The position numbers were made by a program, and so were the translations under genes. The notes beneath the pieces were generated by a model. It was given only the letters and a program-made list of their open reading frames with translations. It was not told the DNA's origin and made no database searches. A stretch of 64,000 nucleotides of DNA from Solwaraspora sp. WMMD792 (GTDB lineage Bacteria; Actinomycetota; Actinomycetes; Mycobacteriales; Micromonosporaceae): NCBI RefSeq assembly GCF_029626105.1, contig NZ_JARUBH010000009.1, positions 4,774,001 through 4,838,000 of the forward strand, in the 5' to 3' direction. Below are positions 7,857 through 17,615 of the stretch, in pieces. Positions within the stretch are counted from its first letter, which is position 1; each line of letters starts with the position of its first letter.

Positions 7857-10472
7857 TCACCGGGGCACCGCCACCGCGTCGGTGATGCCCAACGCGGCCA
7901 CCGCGTCGATCGCCGGACCGAGCGGAGAGCGACCTCGCCTGGGCCCGTCGACATCGGCCGGCGGGTCGCACAGCCGGATCCGGTCCGCCTGTTCACCGGG
8001 GCCGAGCACGCCGGCGAGGTCGAACACGGTCGGGCCGTCGCCGGAGCCGGCCCACCGCCACCGGTCGGTGCCGGCGGCGGCCACCCACACCTGGTATCGG
8101 GCGTCGCCCGCGCCGATCTGCACCACACCGAGATCCGGCCCCGGGCCGTCGACCAGCGGCGTCGCAGACAGCCGCAGTTGCATCGGGAACTCGCACTCCG
8201 TGTCGCCTTCGCCGAGCTGCACGTTGCGGACGTCGCGCGGGCCGAGCGCGTCCGCCGGATCCTTGCCGACCACGCCGGCTTCGACAGCGGCTGCCCGGTC
8301 GATCCCGTCCGCCCAGCCACGCACCGGGTAGCGGCGGTCCCCGACCTCCAGCAGGTGGTCGTCGTCGGTACGCCCGACGATCCGTTGCGCCCCGGCCGCG
8401 CCGGCGGTGAACGCCGGCTCGCCGGTGGCGGCGACGTCCAGCACGCAGCCGGCGAGCAGCGCCGGATCGGCGACGCCGAGGTGGCGGCAGAGCGCCGTCG
8501 CCGCTGCCCGCTGGCGGGCCGGTAGCCCCGCGAGCGTCGTCGGTGCAGCGGGAAAGTCCCGGTCGGTGAAGTCGTCGGTGCCGGTCCCGTCCGGGTACGG
8601 CAGCACCGACGTCGCGTCGGTGAGCCGCCAACTGTCGGCGTACCCGCCGTAGATGTCGCCTGCGGACGGTGCCGCCGGGTCGACGACCTGCCCGACGGCG
8701 GTCCGCAGGTCGTTGCCGCGGTCGCCGTCGGCGTCGCCGAGCAGGCCCGTCACCGGCCGCCCGGCCGGCACCACGGTGACGTCGAGCAGCGCTGGGCGTA
8801 CCACCACGAACACCCGGCCGCCGCCGGGCAGCCCGACCTGCACGGTGCGGCCGGAGCGGATCACCTGCTGGTCGCCGACGGTCCGACGGCCGGCCGGGTC
8901 GAGCAGGTCGCCGGCCGACGACGTTCCGGCCGGCGGCCCGGCGGCGACCGTGACGGTGACCGAGCCCGCGCCGCTCCCGGGGTGCTCGACCCGGACGACT
9001 CCGCCCGGTAGCTGGATCCCGACCGCGCCGGTCGTCGACAGCCGGTCGGAGTCCCGGTACGGCCGGTACCGCACCTGCACCTCGGCGTCGTCGTCGGCGA
9101 ACCGGGCCAGAACGAACTCGCCGACGGCCTGGAAGTCGTAGTCAAGGCCGTCGAAGGTACGCAGGTGCGGATCGCCCCACGACTGGCCGACGCCGTCCTG
9201 CCCGTCGTAGCAGGCACCGGTCTGCGCGTCGCGCAGCTCGCACCCGCCGGCGGCTGCGTCGTCGCCGTCGCCGTCGGGTGTCGCCGGGTCGTCGCCGCCG
9301 AGCAGCAGGATCTCGATCCGGGCCAGGTCGAGCAGGTCGTCGGTGGATCGGGACAGCAGGCGTCCGGCGGCGCCGGCGTCAACCCCGGCACCGGTCTGGT
9401 CGCCGACCCAGGCAAGCACCTCCGGCAGCCAGGACGGCATCGAGTCGGAGAGCAGGTCGTTGAGCACAGCGCCAGCGACCACGGCGCCGCCGTACCGCTC
9501 CAAATCCTGGGCGAGCTGGGCTGCGTCGGCGATGTCGTCGGCGGTCGGCGGCTGACCGGCTCCGGTCACGGCCGCCGCCGCCTCCTCGGCGGTGACCACC
9601 ACGTCGACCGCGTCACTACCGGGCTGGGCGTAGCCGACCGGCACGACCGCCGGCACAGGCGACGGCCCGACCGCCGGCCGGACCGCAGCGGCCGGTCCAC
9701 CGGTGCAGTCGAGGACCAGCCGTACGGGTGGGTCCCAGCCGGCCGGGCCGGCACCGGTGCAGTCGGCCGTGCCGTCGATCAACGCGGCCTGGTACGCCTC
9801 GCCGGCCGCGTTGAGCGCCACCAGCCGACCGGGCGGGTCCACGGTGATCACGTCCAGCACGTCGACGGTGTCGTCGCCGTCGATGTCGAGCACGCTGCCG
9901 TAGCGCCCCGGCGACGCGACCAGCGCGCCGATCCGCCGCCCGGCCCGGTCGGTGAGCACCTTCGCGGTGCCGGCGTCGGCGTGGCTGTCGCCGTCGAGCT
10001 TGAGTACGTGCACCGCCGGCTGCGGCAGCGGCATACTGCCGGCGGAGCTCACCTGGTACGCGGTGGGCCGGGTCGCCGGCCCGGGAAGGGCCAGCCGCAG
10101 GGTGCCCGGCCAGGCGACTCCGTCGCCCCACGGGCCGGAGAAACTGTCCCAGGCGCGTACCCGGTAACCGCTGGCCGGTCCGGTCGGCGCGTCGGCCGGG
10201 GCGGGCTCGACCGTCGGAGCGGCGGGCTCGTTGGTCGGGCCGGGCTGGACGGTCACCCCGGCGGGCAGGAAGTCGCTCACCGGTCGGCTGCTGTAGCCGG
10301 CCACCTGCCCGGCGGCCGGATCGCCGGCCCGGTCGAGCTCGTCGTTCCGGTCGAACCAACCGCAGCCGGCGACGAGCAGGACGCCGACCAGCGCCGGGAC
10401 GCCACTGACCGGAGCTGCCCATCGGCCGGCTCCCGGCCTGCGCCGACAGGGTGAGGTGACCGGTTCTGACAC
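7857..10472 (-). CDS. Large VWD-domain lipoprotein
   Basis: Predicted 871 residues. The start is set at GTG 10472 because the divergent LuxR gene begins at 10543; the frame stays open further but would overlap it. Residues about 1-38 are a basic then hydrophobic lipoprotein signal ending LVAGC. An Ala/Pro-rich N-terminal half follows. A von Willebrand factor type D domain begins near residue 430 (SWGDPHLRTFDG, then FQAVGEFVLAR), and the C-terminal region is of no family I recognise. VWD lipoproteins in actinobacteria are cell-surface proteins of uncertain role, probably adhesive or matrix-forming. It is probably cotranscribed with the smaller lipoprotein downstream. Confidence 0.78.
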   Translation of the reverse strand: MSEPVTSPCRRRPGAGRWAAPVSGVPALVGVLLVAGCGWFDRNDELDRAGDPAAGQVAGYSSRPVSDFLPAGVTVQPGPTNEPAAPTVEPAPADAPTGPASGYRVRAWDSFSGPWGDGVAWPGTLRLALPGPATRPTAYQVSSAGSMPLPQPAVHVLKLDGDSHADAGTAKVLTDRAGRRIGALVASPGRYGSVLDIDGDDTVDVLDVITVDPPGRLVALNAAGEAYQAALIDGTADCTGAGPAGWDPPVRLVLDCTGGPAAAVRPAVGPSPVPAVVPVGYAQPGSDAVDVVVTAEEAAAAVTGAGQPPTADDIADAAQLAQDLERYGGAVVAGAVLNDLLSDSMPSWLPEVLAWVGDQTGAGVDAGAAGRLLSRSTDDLLDLARIEILLLGGDDPATPDGDGDDAAAGGCELRDAQTGACYDGQDGVGQSWGDPHLRTFDGLDYDFQAVGEFVLARFADDDAEVQVRYRPYRDSDRLSTTGAVGIQLPGGVVRVEHPGSGAGSVTVTVAAGPPAGTSSAGDLLDPAGRRTVGDQQVIRSGRTVQVGLPGGGRVFVVVRPALLDVTVVPAGRPVTGLLGDADGDRGNDLRTAVGQVVDPAAPSAGDIYGGYADSWRLTDATSVLPYPDGTGTDDFTDRDFPAAPTTLAGLPARQRAAATALCRHLGVADPALLAGCVLDVAATGEPAFTAGAAGAQRIVGRTDDDHLLEVGDRRYPVRGWADGIDRAAAVEAGVVGKDPADALGPRDVRNVQLGEGDTECEFPMQLRLSATPLVDGPGPDLGVVQIGAGDARYQVWVAAAGTDRWRWAGSGDGPTVFDLAGVLGPGEQADRIRLCDPPADVDGPRRGRSPLGPAIDAVAALGITDAVAVPR

Positions 10473-10523
10473 CCGCTCAGCGTCGTTGGGCCGATCATGG
10501 CCGGGCAATACGGCGTTTGACGT

Positions 10524-10536
10524 ACCGTCGTACGGT
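10524..10536. promoter_or_regulatory. Inverted repeat in the lipoprotein/LuxR divergent region
   Basis: ACCGT-cgt-ACGGT lies in the 70-base gap between the divergent VWD lipoprotein and LuxR-family genes, just upstream of the LuxR GTG start. It is a candidate operator; no binding protein is shown. Confidence 0.35.
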
Positions 10537-10542
10537 CTACTG

Positions 10543-11625
10543 GTGACCACCGCCGCGACTCCGCCGGTGCCGGACGCGGAGATCCTGCTGGACCTGGTCG
10601 ACCGGATGATCGGTGCCGCCGACCTGGACAGCTACGCGCGGATCGCCTGCGCCGGCATCCGCGAGCTGGTCCCGGCCCTGAGCGTGTCGTACAACGAACT
10701 CAATCCGCTCGCCGGCCGGGCGTTCGCGTTGATCGATCCGGATCCCGGTCCGGGCTGGTTCCGCCGCTACCAGCCGCCGTTCGAGCAGCACATGATGGAC
10801 AACCCGTTGATCCGGCACGCGCTTGCCACCGGTGACACCCGGGTGCTCGGGTGGGGCGACGACGGTCTCGGCACCGTCCACGGCACCACCCTGGACCGAG
10901 AGTTCTACCTGCCGAACGGAATCCGCAGCCAGTTGGCCGTGGTGCTGCCGGCCCCACCGGGGGTGCTGGTCGCCATCGGCGTCAACCGCGGCGGCGAGGG
11001 CTTCGGCCCGACCGACCGTCGGGTGTTCGCGTTGCTGCGGCCGCATCTGGTCCACGCGTACCGGGCGGTGCAGTTGCGGGCCGATCAGGCAATGCTCGGC
11101 TCGACGTTGGGCGCGCACGGCTGGGCGGTGGTGCTGGTCGACGACGATGGGCGGGTCATCGCCAGTTCGCCGGGTACGGTGCAGGCCGCCGCCCGGTACG
11201 GACTGGACGTCGCCGACGGGACGCTGCTGCCGGCGGGACCGCTGGCCGGGGTCCGGGCGGTGCTCGCCGACTACGATCCGGCGACACCGGCGACCAGGTC
11301 CGCGCCGCATCCGGTCGCCGGGCCGGCCGGCACCCTGGAGGCGGTGGTGGTGCCGAGCGCGGTCGGCCCGCACGTGGTCCTGCTGCGGCCCTGCCCGGGT
11401 GGCCCGCAGCGATTGGCCGCGCTCGGTCTGACTCCCCGGCAGTGCCAGGTGGCCGCCGAGTTGGCCGCTGGAGCCACCGGCGAACAGATCGCCCGCCAGC
11501 TCGGCATCGCCCCGGCGACGGTGCGCAAGCACCTGGAAGCGGTGTTCGCCCGGCTGGGCGTCACGCACCGGGCGGCGGCCGTCGCCCGGATTCGGTCCCT
11601 CCTCGACGGCGGGCCGACCGGCTGA
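10543..11625 (+). CDS. LuxR-family transcriptional regulator
   Basis: Predicted 360 residues from GTG 10543, the first start that leaves room for the divergent gene. The C-terminal 60 residues are a LuxR/GerE helix-turn-helix (LTPRQCQVAAELAAG, then ATVRKHLEAVF, RLGVTHRAAAV). The N-terminal 290 residues look like a GAF/PAS-type sensor, with no Walker motifs and no receiver domain, so it is neither a LAL-type ATPase regulator nor a two-component response regulator. Divergence from the VWD lipoprotein suggests local control of that operon, which is inference. A ligand cannot be deduced. Confidence 0.82.
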   Translation: MTTAATPPVPDAEILLDLVDRMIGAADLDSYARIACAGIRELVPALSVSYNELNPLAGRAFALIDPDPGPGWFRRYQPPFEQHMMDNPLIRHALATGDTRVLGWGDDGLGTVHGTTLDREFYLPNGIRSQLAVVLPAPPGVLVAIGVNRGGEGFGPTDRRVFALLRPHLVHAYRAVQLRADQAMLGSTLGAHGWAVVLVDDDGRVIASSPGTVQAAARYGLDVADGTLLPAGPLAGVRAVLADYDPATPATRSAPHPVAGPAGTLEAVVVPSAVGPHVVLLRPCPGGPQRLAALGLTPRQCQVAAELAAGATGEQIARQLGIAPATVRKHLEAVFARLGVTHRAAAVARIRSLLDGGPTG

Positions 11626-11682
11626 GTCGTCGGCGTTTCGCGGGACGCCGGGCCGCCGCATGTTACGGCTTGACGAACGACA

Positions 11683-11696
11683 TGTTATCGCTCACA
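11683..11696. promoter_or_regulatory. Possible LacI-type operator upstream of GH62 gene
   Basis: The imperfect palindrome TGTTATCGCTCACA lies about 190 bases upstream of the GH62 gene in a 262-base gap; a second TGTTACGG half-site is at 11661. The pattern resembles operators of LacI-type regulators of plant-polysaccharide hydrolases. It is the only clear motif I see in this gap. Confidence 0.35.
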
Positions 11697-11887
11697 GTCT
11701 ATATCCAAGGACGACGACGCCTGCGGCTCACCGGGCGAGCCCGCCTCGTCGGACCGTGAATCAGGCGTACCGCCAGGGCAAGCGGTGGCCCTGTTAACGC
11801 TGACATCTTCCGGCGGACGCCGGTGGATGCGACCCGGTGCGCCGCTTTCAGCTGAACCCAGTCAGCTCTGGCCCCTGAAGGAGGATC

Positions 11888-13423
11888 ATGTTTGCTCTTG
11901 GCAGATCAGCATCGACCGCGTCGCCGGCCCGGCGGCGCGGTTGGCTGCCGCGCGTCGCCATGGCCAGCGCGACCGCGCTGGTGGTCGGCGGCGCCGCCGT
12001 CGCGGTGGCGCAGCCACCCGCAGCCGCGGCGACGGTCGACACCAGCGCGTGGTACGTGCTGCTCAACCGCAACAGCGGCAAAGCCCTCGACGTGTACAAC
12101 CTCGCCACCAACGACGGCGCCCGGATCACCCAGTGGTCCCGCAACAACGGCAACCAGCAGCAGTGGCAGTTCGTCGACTCCGGCGGCGGCTACTACCGGC
12201 TGAAGTCCCGCCTGTCCGGCAAGGTCCTCGACGTCTACGAGTGGTCCACCGCCAACGGCGCGGCCATCGTCCAATGGAGCGACCACAACGGCAACAACCA
12301 GCAGTGGCGCCTCGCCGACTCCGACGGCGGTCACGTCCGGCTGATCAGCCGACACAGCAACAAGGCCCTCGAAGTCCAGGGCGCCTCGACCGCCGACGGC
12401 GGCAACATCGTCCAGTACGACGACTGGGGCGGCGCCAACCAGCAGTGGCAACTCGTCCGCGTCGACGGCGGCGGCAACCCGACCCCCAACCCCACGACAC
12501 CGCCGCCGGGTGGCACCTGCAATCTGCCGTCGACGTACCGCTGGACCTCCACCGGCGCACTCGCCCAACCCCGCTCCGGCTGGGTGTCGTTGAAGGACTT
12601 CACCCACGCCCCCTACAACGGCCAACACCTCGTCTACGCCACCAACCACGACTACGGCACCAGCTGGGGCTCCATGAACTTCGGCCTCTTCTCCAACTGG
12701 AACCAGATGGGCTCCGCCAGCCAGAACGCCATGCCCTTCTCCGCCGTCGCACCCAGCCTGTTCTACTTCGCCCCCCGCAACATCTGGGTCCTCGCCTACC
12801 AGTGGGGCGGCCCCGCCTTCTCCTACCGCACCTCCACCAACCCCACCAACGTCAACAGCTGGTCCGCCCACCAAACCCTCTTCACCGGCAGCATCAGCAA
12901 CTCCGGCACCGGACCCATCGACCAAGCACTCATCGGCGACGACCAGAACATGTACCTCTTCTTCGCCGGCGACAACGGCCGCATCTACCGCGCCAGCATG
13001 CCCATCGGCAACTTCCCCGGCAGCTTCGGCTCCAACTACACCACCATCATGACCGACACCACCAACAACCTCTTCGAAGGCGTCCAGGTCTACAAACTCC
13101 AAGGCCAACAGCGCTACCTCATGATCGTCGAAGCCATCGGCTCCCAGGGCCGCTACTTCCGCTCCTTCACCGCCACCAACCTCGGCGGCACCTGGACCCC
13201 GAACGCCACCAGCGAAAACAACCCCTTCGCAGGAAAAGCCAACAGCGGCGCCACCTGGACCAACGACATCAGCCACGGCGAACTCATCCGCACCAACGCC
13301 GACCAGACCATGACCATCGACCCCTGCAACCTCCAATTCCTCTACCAAGGCCGCTCCCCCAACTCCGGCGGCGACTACGGCCTCCTCCCCTACCGGCCGG
13401 GCGTCCTCACCCTGCAACGCTGA
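11888..13423 (+). CDS. Secreted GH62 alpha-L-arabinofuranosidase with ricin-type lectin domain
   Basis: 511 residues from an ATG with an AAGGAGG site. A long signal peptide (about 1-48) is followed by a ricin B-type beta-trefoil lectin with three QQW repeats (about 50-185), a PT/P linker, and a GH62 five-bladed propeller (about 205-511). GH62 enzymes remove arabinofuranose from arabinoxylan. The expected catalytic positions are visible: Asp in SLKDFTH and Glu in LFEGVQV. Here the CBM13-like domain precedes the catalytic domain. The second half uses almost only C-ending codons, which leaves long spurious frames open on both strands. It is monocistronic with its own terminator. Confidence 0.93.
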   Translation: MFALGRSASTASPARRRGWLPRVAMASATALVVGGAAVAVAQPPAAAATVDTSAWYVLLNRNSGKALDVYNLATNDGARITQWSRNNGNQQQWQFVDSGGGYYRLKSRLSGKVLDVYEWSTANGAAIVQWSDHNGNNQQWRLADSDGGHVRLISRHSNKALEVQGASTADGGNIVQYDDWGGANQQWQLVRVDGGGNPTPNPTTPPPGGTCNLPSTYRWTSTGALAQPRSGWVSLKDFTHAPYNGQHLVYATNHDYGTSWGSMNFGLFSNWNQMGSASQNAMPFSAVAPSLFYFAPRNIWVLAYQWGGPAFSYRTSTNPTNVNSWSAHQTLFTGSISNSGTGPIDQALIGDDQNMYLFFAGDNGRIYRASMPIGNFPGSFGSNYTTIMTDTTNNLFEGVQVYKLQGQQRYLMIVEAIGSQGRYFRSFTATNLGGTWTPNATSENNPFAGKANSGATWTNDISHGELIRTNADQTMTIDPCNLQFLYQGRSPNSGGDYGLLPYRPGVLTLQR

Positions 13424-13442
13424 CCGAACCCCACACCACACC

Positions 13443-13485
13443 ATGACAAGGCGGGCCCGGCATTCACGCCGGGCCCGCCCGTCAT
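13443..13485 (+). terminator. Hairpin terminator after GH62 gene
   Basis: A 12-bp perfect stem (13450-13461 with 13468-13479, loop ATTCAC) is extended by an outer ATGAC/GTCAT pair. It lies 20 bases after the GH62 stop. Confidence 0.8.
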
Positions 13486-13590
13486 GCCGCACGGTGAGGC
13501 GTGATCGGATGCGGCCCAGCTGACTCAGTATCGGCGTGTCGAGTCGATAGGGCGTAGTGGATCAACCCCGGACGACAGCCGTCCCCGGAA

Positions 13591-13998
13591 TCAGCCGCCA
13601 GGGCAGCTACGGCCACCGCTGGTCGGGATGCACTGCGTGACTTGCGGCGCTGGCTCGTTGTCGGTCGGCGTCCAACCGATCAGCGGCGTCGTGGCCGCCT
13701 GCCCGGCTATCGCGACAGCACAGTAGATCAGCGCCGCCCCCACCAGAGCCCCGACGAAGTGGCGAATCCAGTACCGGTCGCGGATGAGCCAGGCGAGCAA
13801 CATCCCCGCCGCCGGGAGAGCCAGGTTGAGCACCAGGGCCGTGGTCAGGATGGTGTCGGTGGTCGCGCCGAACGCCTGCGCCTGTGCGCGGGTGTCGAGG
13901 TAGGGCGACGACGTACGTCGGATCAACCCGACGATGAGCAGGAACGGCACGCCGTAGAGCCAACCGAGGAGCAACATGCCGAGTCCGATGCGCTTCAC
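13591..13998 (-). CDS. Small membrane protein (three predicted TM helices)
   Basis: 135 residues with hydrophobic stretches near residues 5-24, 50-72 and 80-100 and a Cys-containing polar tail. The start is a GTG that overlaps the stop of the upstream gene (GTGA), so the two are translationally coupled. I recognise no family. The pair is probably a two-component membrane unit of unknown role. Confidence 0.7.
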   Translation of the reverse strand: MKRIGLGMLLLGWLYGVPFLLIVGLIRRTSSPYLDTRAQAQAFGATTDTILTTALVLNLALPAAGMLLAWLIRDRYWIRHFVGALVGAALIYCAVAIAGQAATTPLIGWTPTDNEPAPQVTQCIPTSGGRSCPGG

Positions 13999-14345
13999 CG
14001 GGCACCCTGCCAGACCGCGACGACCACCGCCACGACAGCGACGCTGCCCAGCACCGACAGGGTGCCGACGACGATCGGCGAGGGAATCAGGCGGGCCAGC
14101 AGACCGGTGACCACCAGTGTGCAGACCAGCAGGCCGAGGAGGACCGGACTGCCGACGAGCAGCAGCAGACCGATCTCCTCCTGCGGTGTCAGGCAGCTGA
14201 ACATCACCGAGCAGTCGGTGCGCGGCGCAGCCGGTATCCCTGACTGCCCGACGAGAACCGCAGTGATCACCGTGGCGTACCAGCCGAGCGCGACCAGCAG
14301 GCTGCGTCCGTACGGTGCCCGGCGCGGGGCGTCAACGACATCCAT
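13995..14345 (-). CDS. Small membrane protein, upstream partner
   Basis: 116 residues from ATG 14345; a TTG three codons upstream is an alternative. Three hydrophobic segments: about 18-36, 58-80 and 88-112. Two cysteines lie in the loop SVMFSCLTP. It shares general layout with the protein it overlaps, which suggests paired membrane subunits. No family or function is recognised. Confidence 0.68.
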   Translation of the reverse strand: MDVVDAPRRAPYGRSLLVALGWYATVITAVLVGQSGIPAAPRTDCSVMFSCLTPQEEIGLLLLVGSPVLLGLLVCTLVVTGLLARLIPSPIVVGTLSVLGSVAVVAVVVAVWQGAR

Positions 14346-14452
14346 GTACGGCAATCTGCCACGAGCCTCACGGCGGGTACATCCGTCGCCGTACTCATTC
14401 GGCGGGTCGGCACCTCATGCCTGACCGCCACCGCCACCGCGACAATGACCCG

Positions 14453-15301
14453 ATGAGCCTGGATGCCCGCACCGACGACGGCTGCCGGCTGTGGGTCGAG
14501 CAGTCCGGCACCGGACCGCCGCTGGTGCTCTGTCACGGCGGTCCGGGTCTGTGGGACTACTTCGACCCGCTCGCCCGGCTCCTCGACGAGCATGCCTGCA
14601 CCATCCGGTGGGACCAGCGCGGCTGCGGACGATCGCAGCGGCGCGGGCCGTACCGAATCGCCCGCTTCGTCGCCGACCTCGACGCGGTACGCGACCAGCT
14701 GGCTGGGCCGCGCATGGCTCTGCTCGGCCACTCGTGGGGTGCCCACCTGGCGTTGCGGTACGCCGTCGAACATCCCGATCGGGTCAGCCAGCTGATCTAC
14801 GTGTCCGGGACCGGCATCGACGCCGGGCGTGCCTGGCATCCGCACTACGAGCGGAATCTGCGGTTACGGCTCGGGGATCGTCTGGGCCGGTGGGAGACTC
14901 TGGGCGCCCGCTCCCGTACCCCCGCCGAGGAACGTGAGTGGGCGGTCCTGCAGTGGTCGGCCGACTTCGCCGACCAGGACACCGCGCTCAGTCACGCCGA
15001 ACGCATGGCCGAACCGTGGTTGGGCATCAGCTACGACTGCAGCCGGGCCATCAACGCCGAGGTCAAGCGGGAACTCGCCAGGACCGAGATAGCCGTACGC
15101 TGCCGAGCGCTCGACCTGCCAGTGTTGATCATCGACGGCACCGAGGACATCCGCCCTCGCTGGGCCGTGGACTCGCTGCACCGGGCGTTGCCTAACAGTC
15201 AGCGCGTGATCCTGGCCGGGTCCGGCCACCTACCGTGGGTCGAGAACCCTGCCGACTTCCGCCGAGCGGTGACCACCTTCCTGATCCAGCCCAGCCGGTA
15301 G
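14453..15301 (+). CDS. Alpha/beta hydrolase, proline-iminopeptidase-like
   Basis: 282 residues from ATG 14453; an in-frame ATG at 14417 is an alternative. Alpha/beta-hydrolase fold: oxyanion HGGPG near residue 25, strand motif DQRGCGRS, nucleophile GHSWGAH, and C-terminal acid and His in DGTEDIRP and GSGHLPW. HGGPG with GxSWG is typical of the S33 proline iminopeptidase group, which removes N-terminal proline or hydrolyses small amides and esters. No secretion signal is seen. It stands alone, convergent with the amidohydrolase gene. Substrate unresolved. Confidence 0.85.
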   Translation: MSLDARTDDGCRLWVEQSGTGPPLVLCHGGPGLWDYFDPLARLLDEHACTIRWDQRGCGRSQRRGPYRIARFVADLDAVRDQLAGPRMALLGHSWGAHLALRYAVEHPDRVSQLIYVSGTGIDAGRAWHPHYERNLRLRLGDRLGRWETLGARSRTPAEEREWAVLQWSADFADQDTALSHAERMAEPWLGISYDCSRAINAEVKRELARTEIAVRCRALDLPVLIIDGTEDIRPRWAVDSLHRALPNSQRVILAGSGHLPWVENPADFRRAVTTFLIQPSR

Positions 15302-15330
15302 GCCCTGGATCATCACCACATCCGGCAGCG

Positions 15331-16866
15331 TCACGACTCCTTTCCCGCCAGCCTGGTGTTGATGCGGGTGGTGATCTGCTCCCGGGTGAGGTGGTGGCCG
15401 GCGCGGACCACGGCCGTCACGTCCGACAGGTTGGCGACGTCACGCAGCGGGTCCGCGCCCAGGAGCAGAAAGTCGGCGTCCATGCCGACCGCCACCCGAC
15501 CGGCCCGCGACGTGCGGCCGAGGAACTCGGCGGGTGCCGTGGTGGCCGCCCGGAGGATGTCCAGCGCGGACAGGCCGGCGGCCGCCATCTCCTGGAACTC
15601 CAGCCGCATGGACTGCCCCGGGGTGGCGCCGGACGAGTCGGTGCCGGTCAAAATCCGTACGCCCGCGTCGTGGCAGATCTTCGTCAGCCGCAGGGTCGTC
15701 GCATAGGCGAGGCGGTAGGTCTCCTTCATCTGCGCCGGCAGCGCCGTGAACGTGCCGAGCACCTCGTGCCAGTCCTCGGACTCCTGCGGTGTCATGAGCC
15801 GGTGCGCGGGATCCTGCCGGTACTGCGGGTCGTCGGCCAGGAACTGGGTCCGCAGGCGCACCAGCGTGGGCACCTGCCAGGTGCTGCTGCCGACCCAGGT
15901 ACCGGCGAGTTCGGTGGCCCGGTTCTCGTCGAACGTGTCGAGTGCCCGACGCAGCAGCGCGACCGTTTCGGGGTCGTCGAAAGCGGCGGGGTTAACGAGC
16001 CGTTTGCGCATCTGGCCCATGACGATCTTCTCAACGAACGGCAGGCCGAGGACCCAGTTTGGGACCGGCAGGCGGGTGTCGTCCCGGCCCAGTAGGGCGT
16101 CGCGATCGGTGGAGCAGGAGATCCAGACGGGCGTACCCGTACCGAAATGTTCCAGGCAGCTGAAGCCGGCGGCGGCGGCTTCCTCGGGGGTGACCTGCGC
16201 CGGCAGGTGACCGGCGGTGGGGAGCCCGACCGCGTGGGCCTCGTCAACCGCGGCCAGGAACACCTCCCGGTCGAACAGCACGGTCTTGATGAAGTCGGCG
16301 CCCTGGTCGCGCTGGCGCCGTACCTCCTCGCGGGCCTGCTCGGCCGATCCCGCCCGGAACGGCAGGAGCAGGTCGCCCGGCACGGCGAGCAGCGCGGGAG
16401 CGTACTCGGTGAGCGGCAGCCTGCCCTGCGCGCGGTAGCGCAGCAGCTGCGCGCTGCCCGCCATCTGCCGCATCCCGGTCACCCCTTCGGCGAGCATGGT
16501 CGCGAGATGCGCCTCGGGTCGGTCGACCTGCAGCACGTGGGTGTGCATGTTGACGTAGCCGGGGACGACGAAGCGGCCATCGCCATCCACGGTGGATGCT
16601 GCTGAATACGCCGGGAGATCGCGACCCACGGCGGTGATGCGCCCGCCCCGCACGACGACGGAGACGCCCTCCTGCCGGGAGCCGTCCAGCGGGTCGATCA
16701 CCGTCACGTGGTCGATCCGCAGCGGCTCGGCGCGGGGAAGCGCGACCTTCGCCGGGTCGCCCTCGCCCCGCAGAAGCGGGATCCCCACGGCTGCGGCGAC
16801 GGATCCCACGCCGACAGCCGCGCCGGCCGCCAAGACCCGGCGCCGGGGGATCTTGGGCTCACGCAC
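15331..16866 (-). CDS. Tat-exported amidohydrolase (imidazolonepropionase-like)
   Basis: 511 residues from a GTG start. The N-terminus has a twin-arginine signal (PRRRVLAAG followed by a hydrophobic stretch), so it is probably exported folded with its metal. The amidohydrolase TIM-barrel metal site is visible: NMHTHV near residue 105, later GHLPAQ, and the Asp of GTDSSG near residue 405. The C-terminal RAGRVAVGMDADFLLL block is typical of dipeptidase/imidazolonepropionase-like members. It is divergent from a TetR gene across a gap rich in palindromes and is probably repressed by it. Substrate unknown; a cyclic imide or dipeptide is plausible. Confidence 0.87.
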   Translation of the reverse strand: MREPKIPRRRVLAAGAAVGVGSVAAAVGIPLLRGEGDPAKVALPRAEPLRIDHVTVIDPLDGSRQEGVSVVVRGGRITAVGRDLPAYSAASTVDGDGRFVVPGYVNMHTHVLQVDRPEAHLATMLAEGVTGMRQMAGSAQLLRYRAQGRLPLTEYAPALLAVPGDLLLPFRAGSAEQAREEVRRQRDQGADFIKTVLFDREVFLAAVDEAHAVGLPTAGHLPAQVTPEEAAAAGFSCLEHFGTGTPVWISCSTDRDALLGRDDTRLPVPNWVLGLPFVEKIVMGQMRKRLVNPAAFDDPETVALLRRALDTFDENRATELAGTWVGSSTWQVPTLVRLRTQFLADDPQYRQDPAHRLMTPQESEDWHEVLGTFTALPAQMKETYRLAYATTLRLTKICHDAGVRILTGTDSSGATPGQSMRLEFQEMAAAGLSALDILRAATTAPAEFLGRTSRAGRVAVGMDADFLLLGADPLRDVANLSDVTAVVRAGHHLTREQITTRINTRLAGKES

Positions 16867-16891
16867 CGCGCCTCCAATAGATTGATCGACC

Positions 16892-16920
16892 CATCATATT
16901 TGATGAAGCTATCAGATAGC
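16892..16920. promoter_or_regulatory. TetR operator candidates between divergent genes
   Basis: Two inverted repeats: CATCA-tatt-TGATG (16892-16905) and the perfect 13-bp palindrome GCTATCAGATAGC (16908-16920). They sit in the 73-base gap between the amidohydrolase and TetR starts, where either site could block both promoters. Confidence 0.7.
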
Positions 16921-16939
16921 GTCCCGGTAGCATCAGGGC

Positions 16940-17587
16940 GTGGTGGAGGTCGCGGACGGATCGGCGGGTCGCAACACGCGGCGCAGGAGCAGGACCCGCG
17001 CGGCCCTCGTCCGGGCGGCGCAGGAGATCCTGGCCGAGGGGGGCGGCGACGGCGTCAGCATCCAGGCCATCGCGGAACGCGCCGACGTCGGCTTCGGCTC
17101 CTTCTACAACCACTTCCAGAGCAAGCCGGAGCTCTTCGCGACGGCGTACGCCGAAGCGTTCCAGGCGTACGTGGCGTGGCGCGACGACCAGATCCCGGCC
17201 GGCACGGATCCGGTCGCCCGGTTCGTGATGAGCGTGCGGCTCACCGGACGGCTCGGGCTGCTGCACCCGGAACTTGCCAGGGTCCTCACCAGTCGGATCA
17301 CGCAGGCTGCCCCCGGCGACCCCGGACCGGCCGGCCCTGGCCTGCGCACAGCCCTCCTCGACGCCCTCGCCGCGCTGAACCCCGGCCGCACCGACCCCGC
17401 CGATACCGAGGGCACGGTCATCGCCGCCGCCGGAGCCATCGACGCGATCCTGCGGGCGACGGCCCACCGACCGGCCCACGAGCACGCCCGCCTGGCCGAC
17501 GGCCTTGCCCGCGACCTGTTACGCATGCTCGGCGCGGACGACGACCGCATCGCCGCCCTGCTCGCCGAGCCGTGCGAAGCACGTTGA
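16940..17587 (+). CDS. TetR-family regulator
   Basis: 215 residues. N-terminal TetR helix-turn-helix: ALVRAAQEILAEGG, then IAERADVGFGSFYNHFQSK. The C-terminal ligand-binding domain is unassigned. Its divergent position and adjacent palindromes make it the likely repressor of the amidohydrolase gene and of itself. The GTG start at 16940 leaves a short leader; no better start is seen. Confidence 0.88.
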   Translation: MVEVADGSAGRNTRRRSRTRAALVRAAQEILAEGGGDGVSIQAIAERADVGFGSFYNHFQSKPELFATAYAEAFQAYVAWRDDQIPAGTDPVARFVMSVRLTGRLGLLHPELARVLTSRITQAAPGDPGPAGPGLRTALLDALAALNPGRTDPADTEGTVIAAAGAIDAILRATAHRPAHEHARLADGLARDLLRMLGADDDRIAALLAEPCEAR

Positions 17588-17615
17588 CACCCTCGTGTCC
17601 GCGCCGGCTGGAGCC

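Noticed and set aside
9165-10454. Long frame antisense to the VWD lipoprotein
   Set aside because: High-GC shadow with Gly/Arg/His-rich nonsense composition; the VWD reading has a lipobox and domain motifs.
11906-13492. 528-codon frame antisense to the GH62 gene
   Set aside because: A by-product of C-ending codons in GH62; the protein text is Gly/Val/Asp-rich without motifs.
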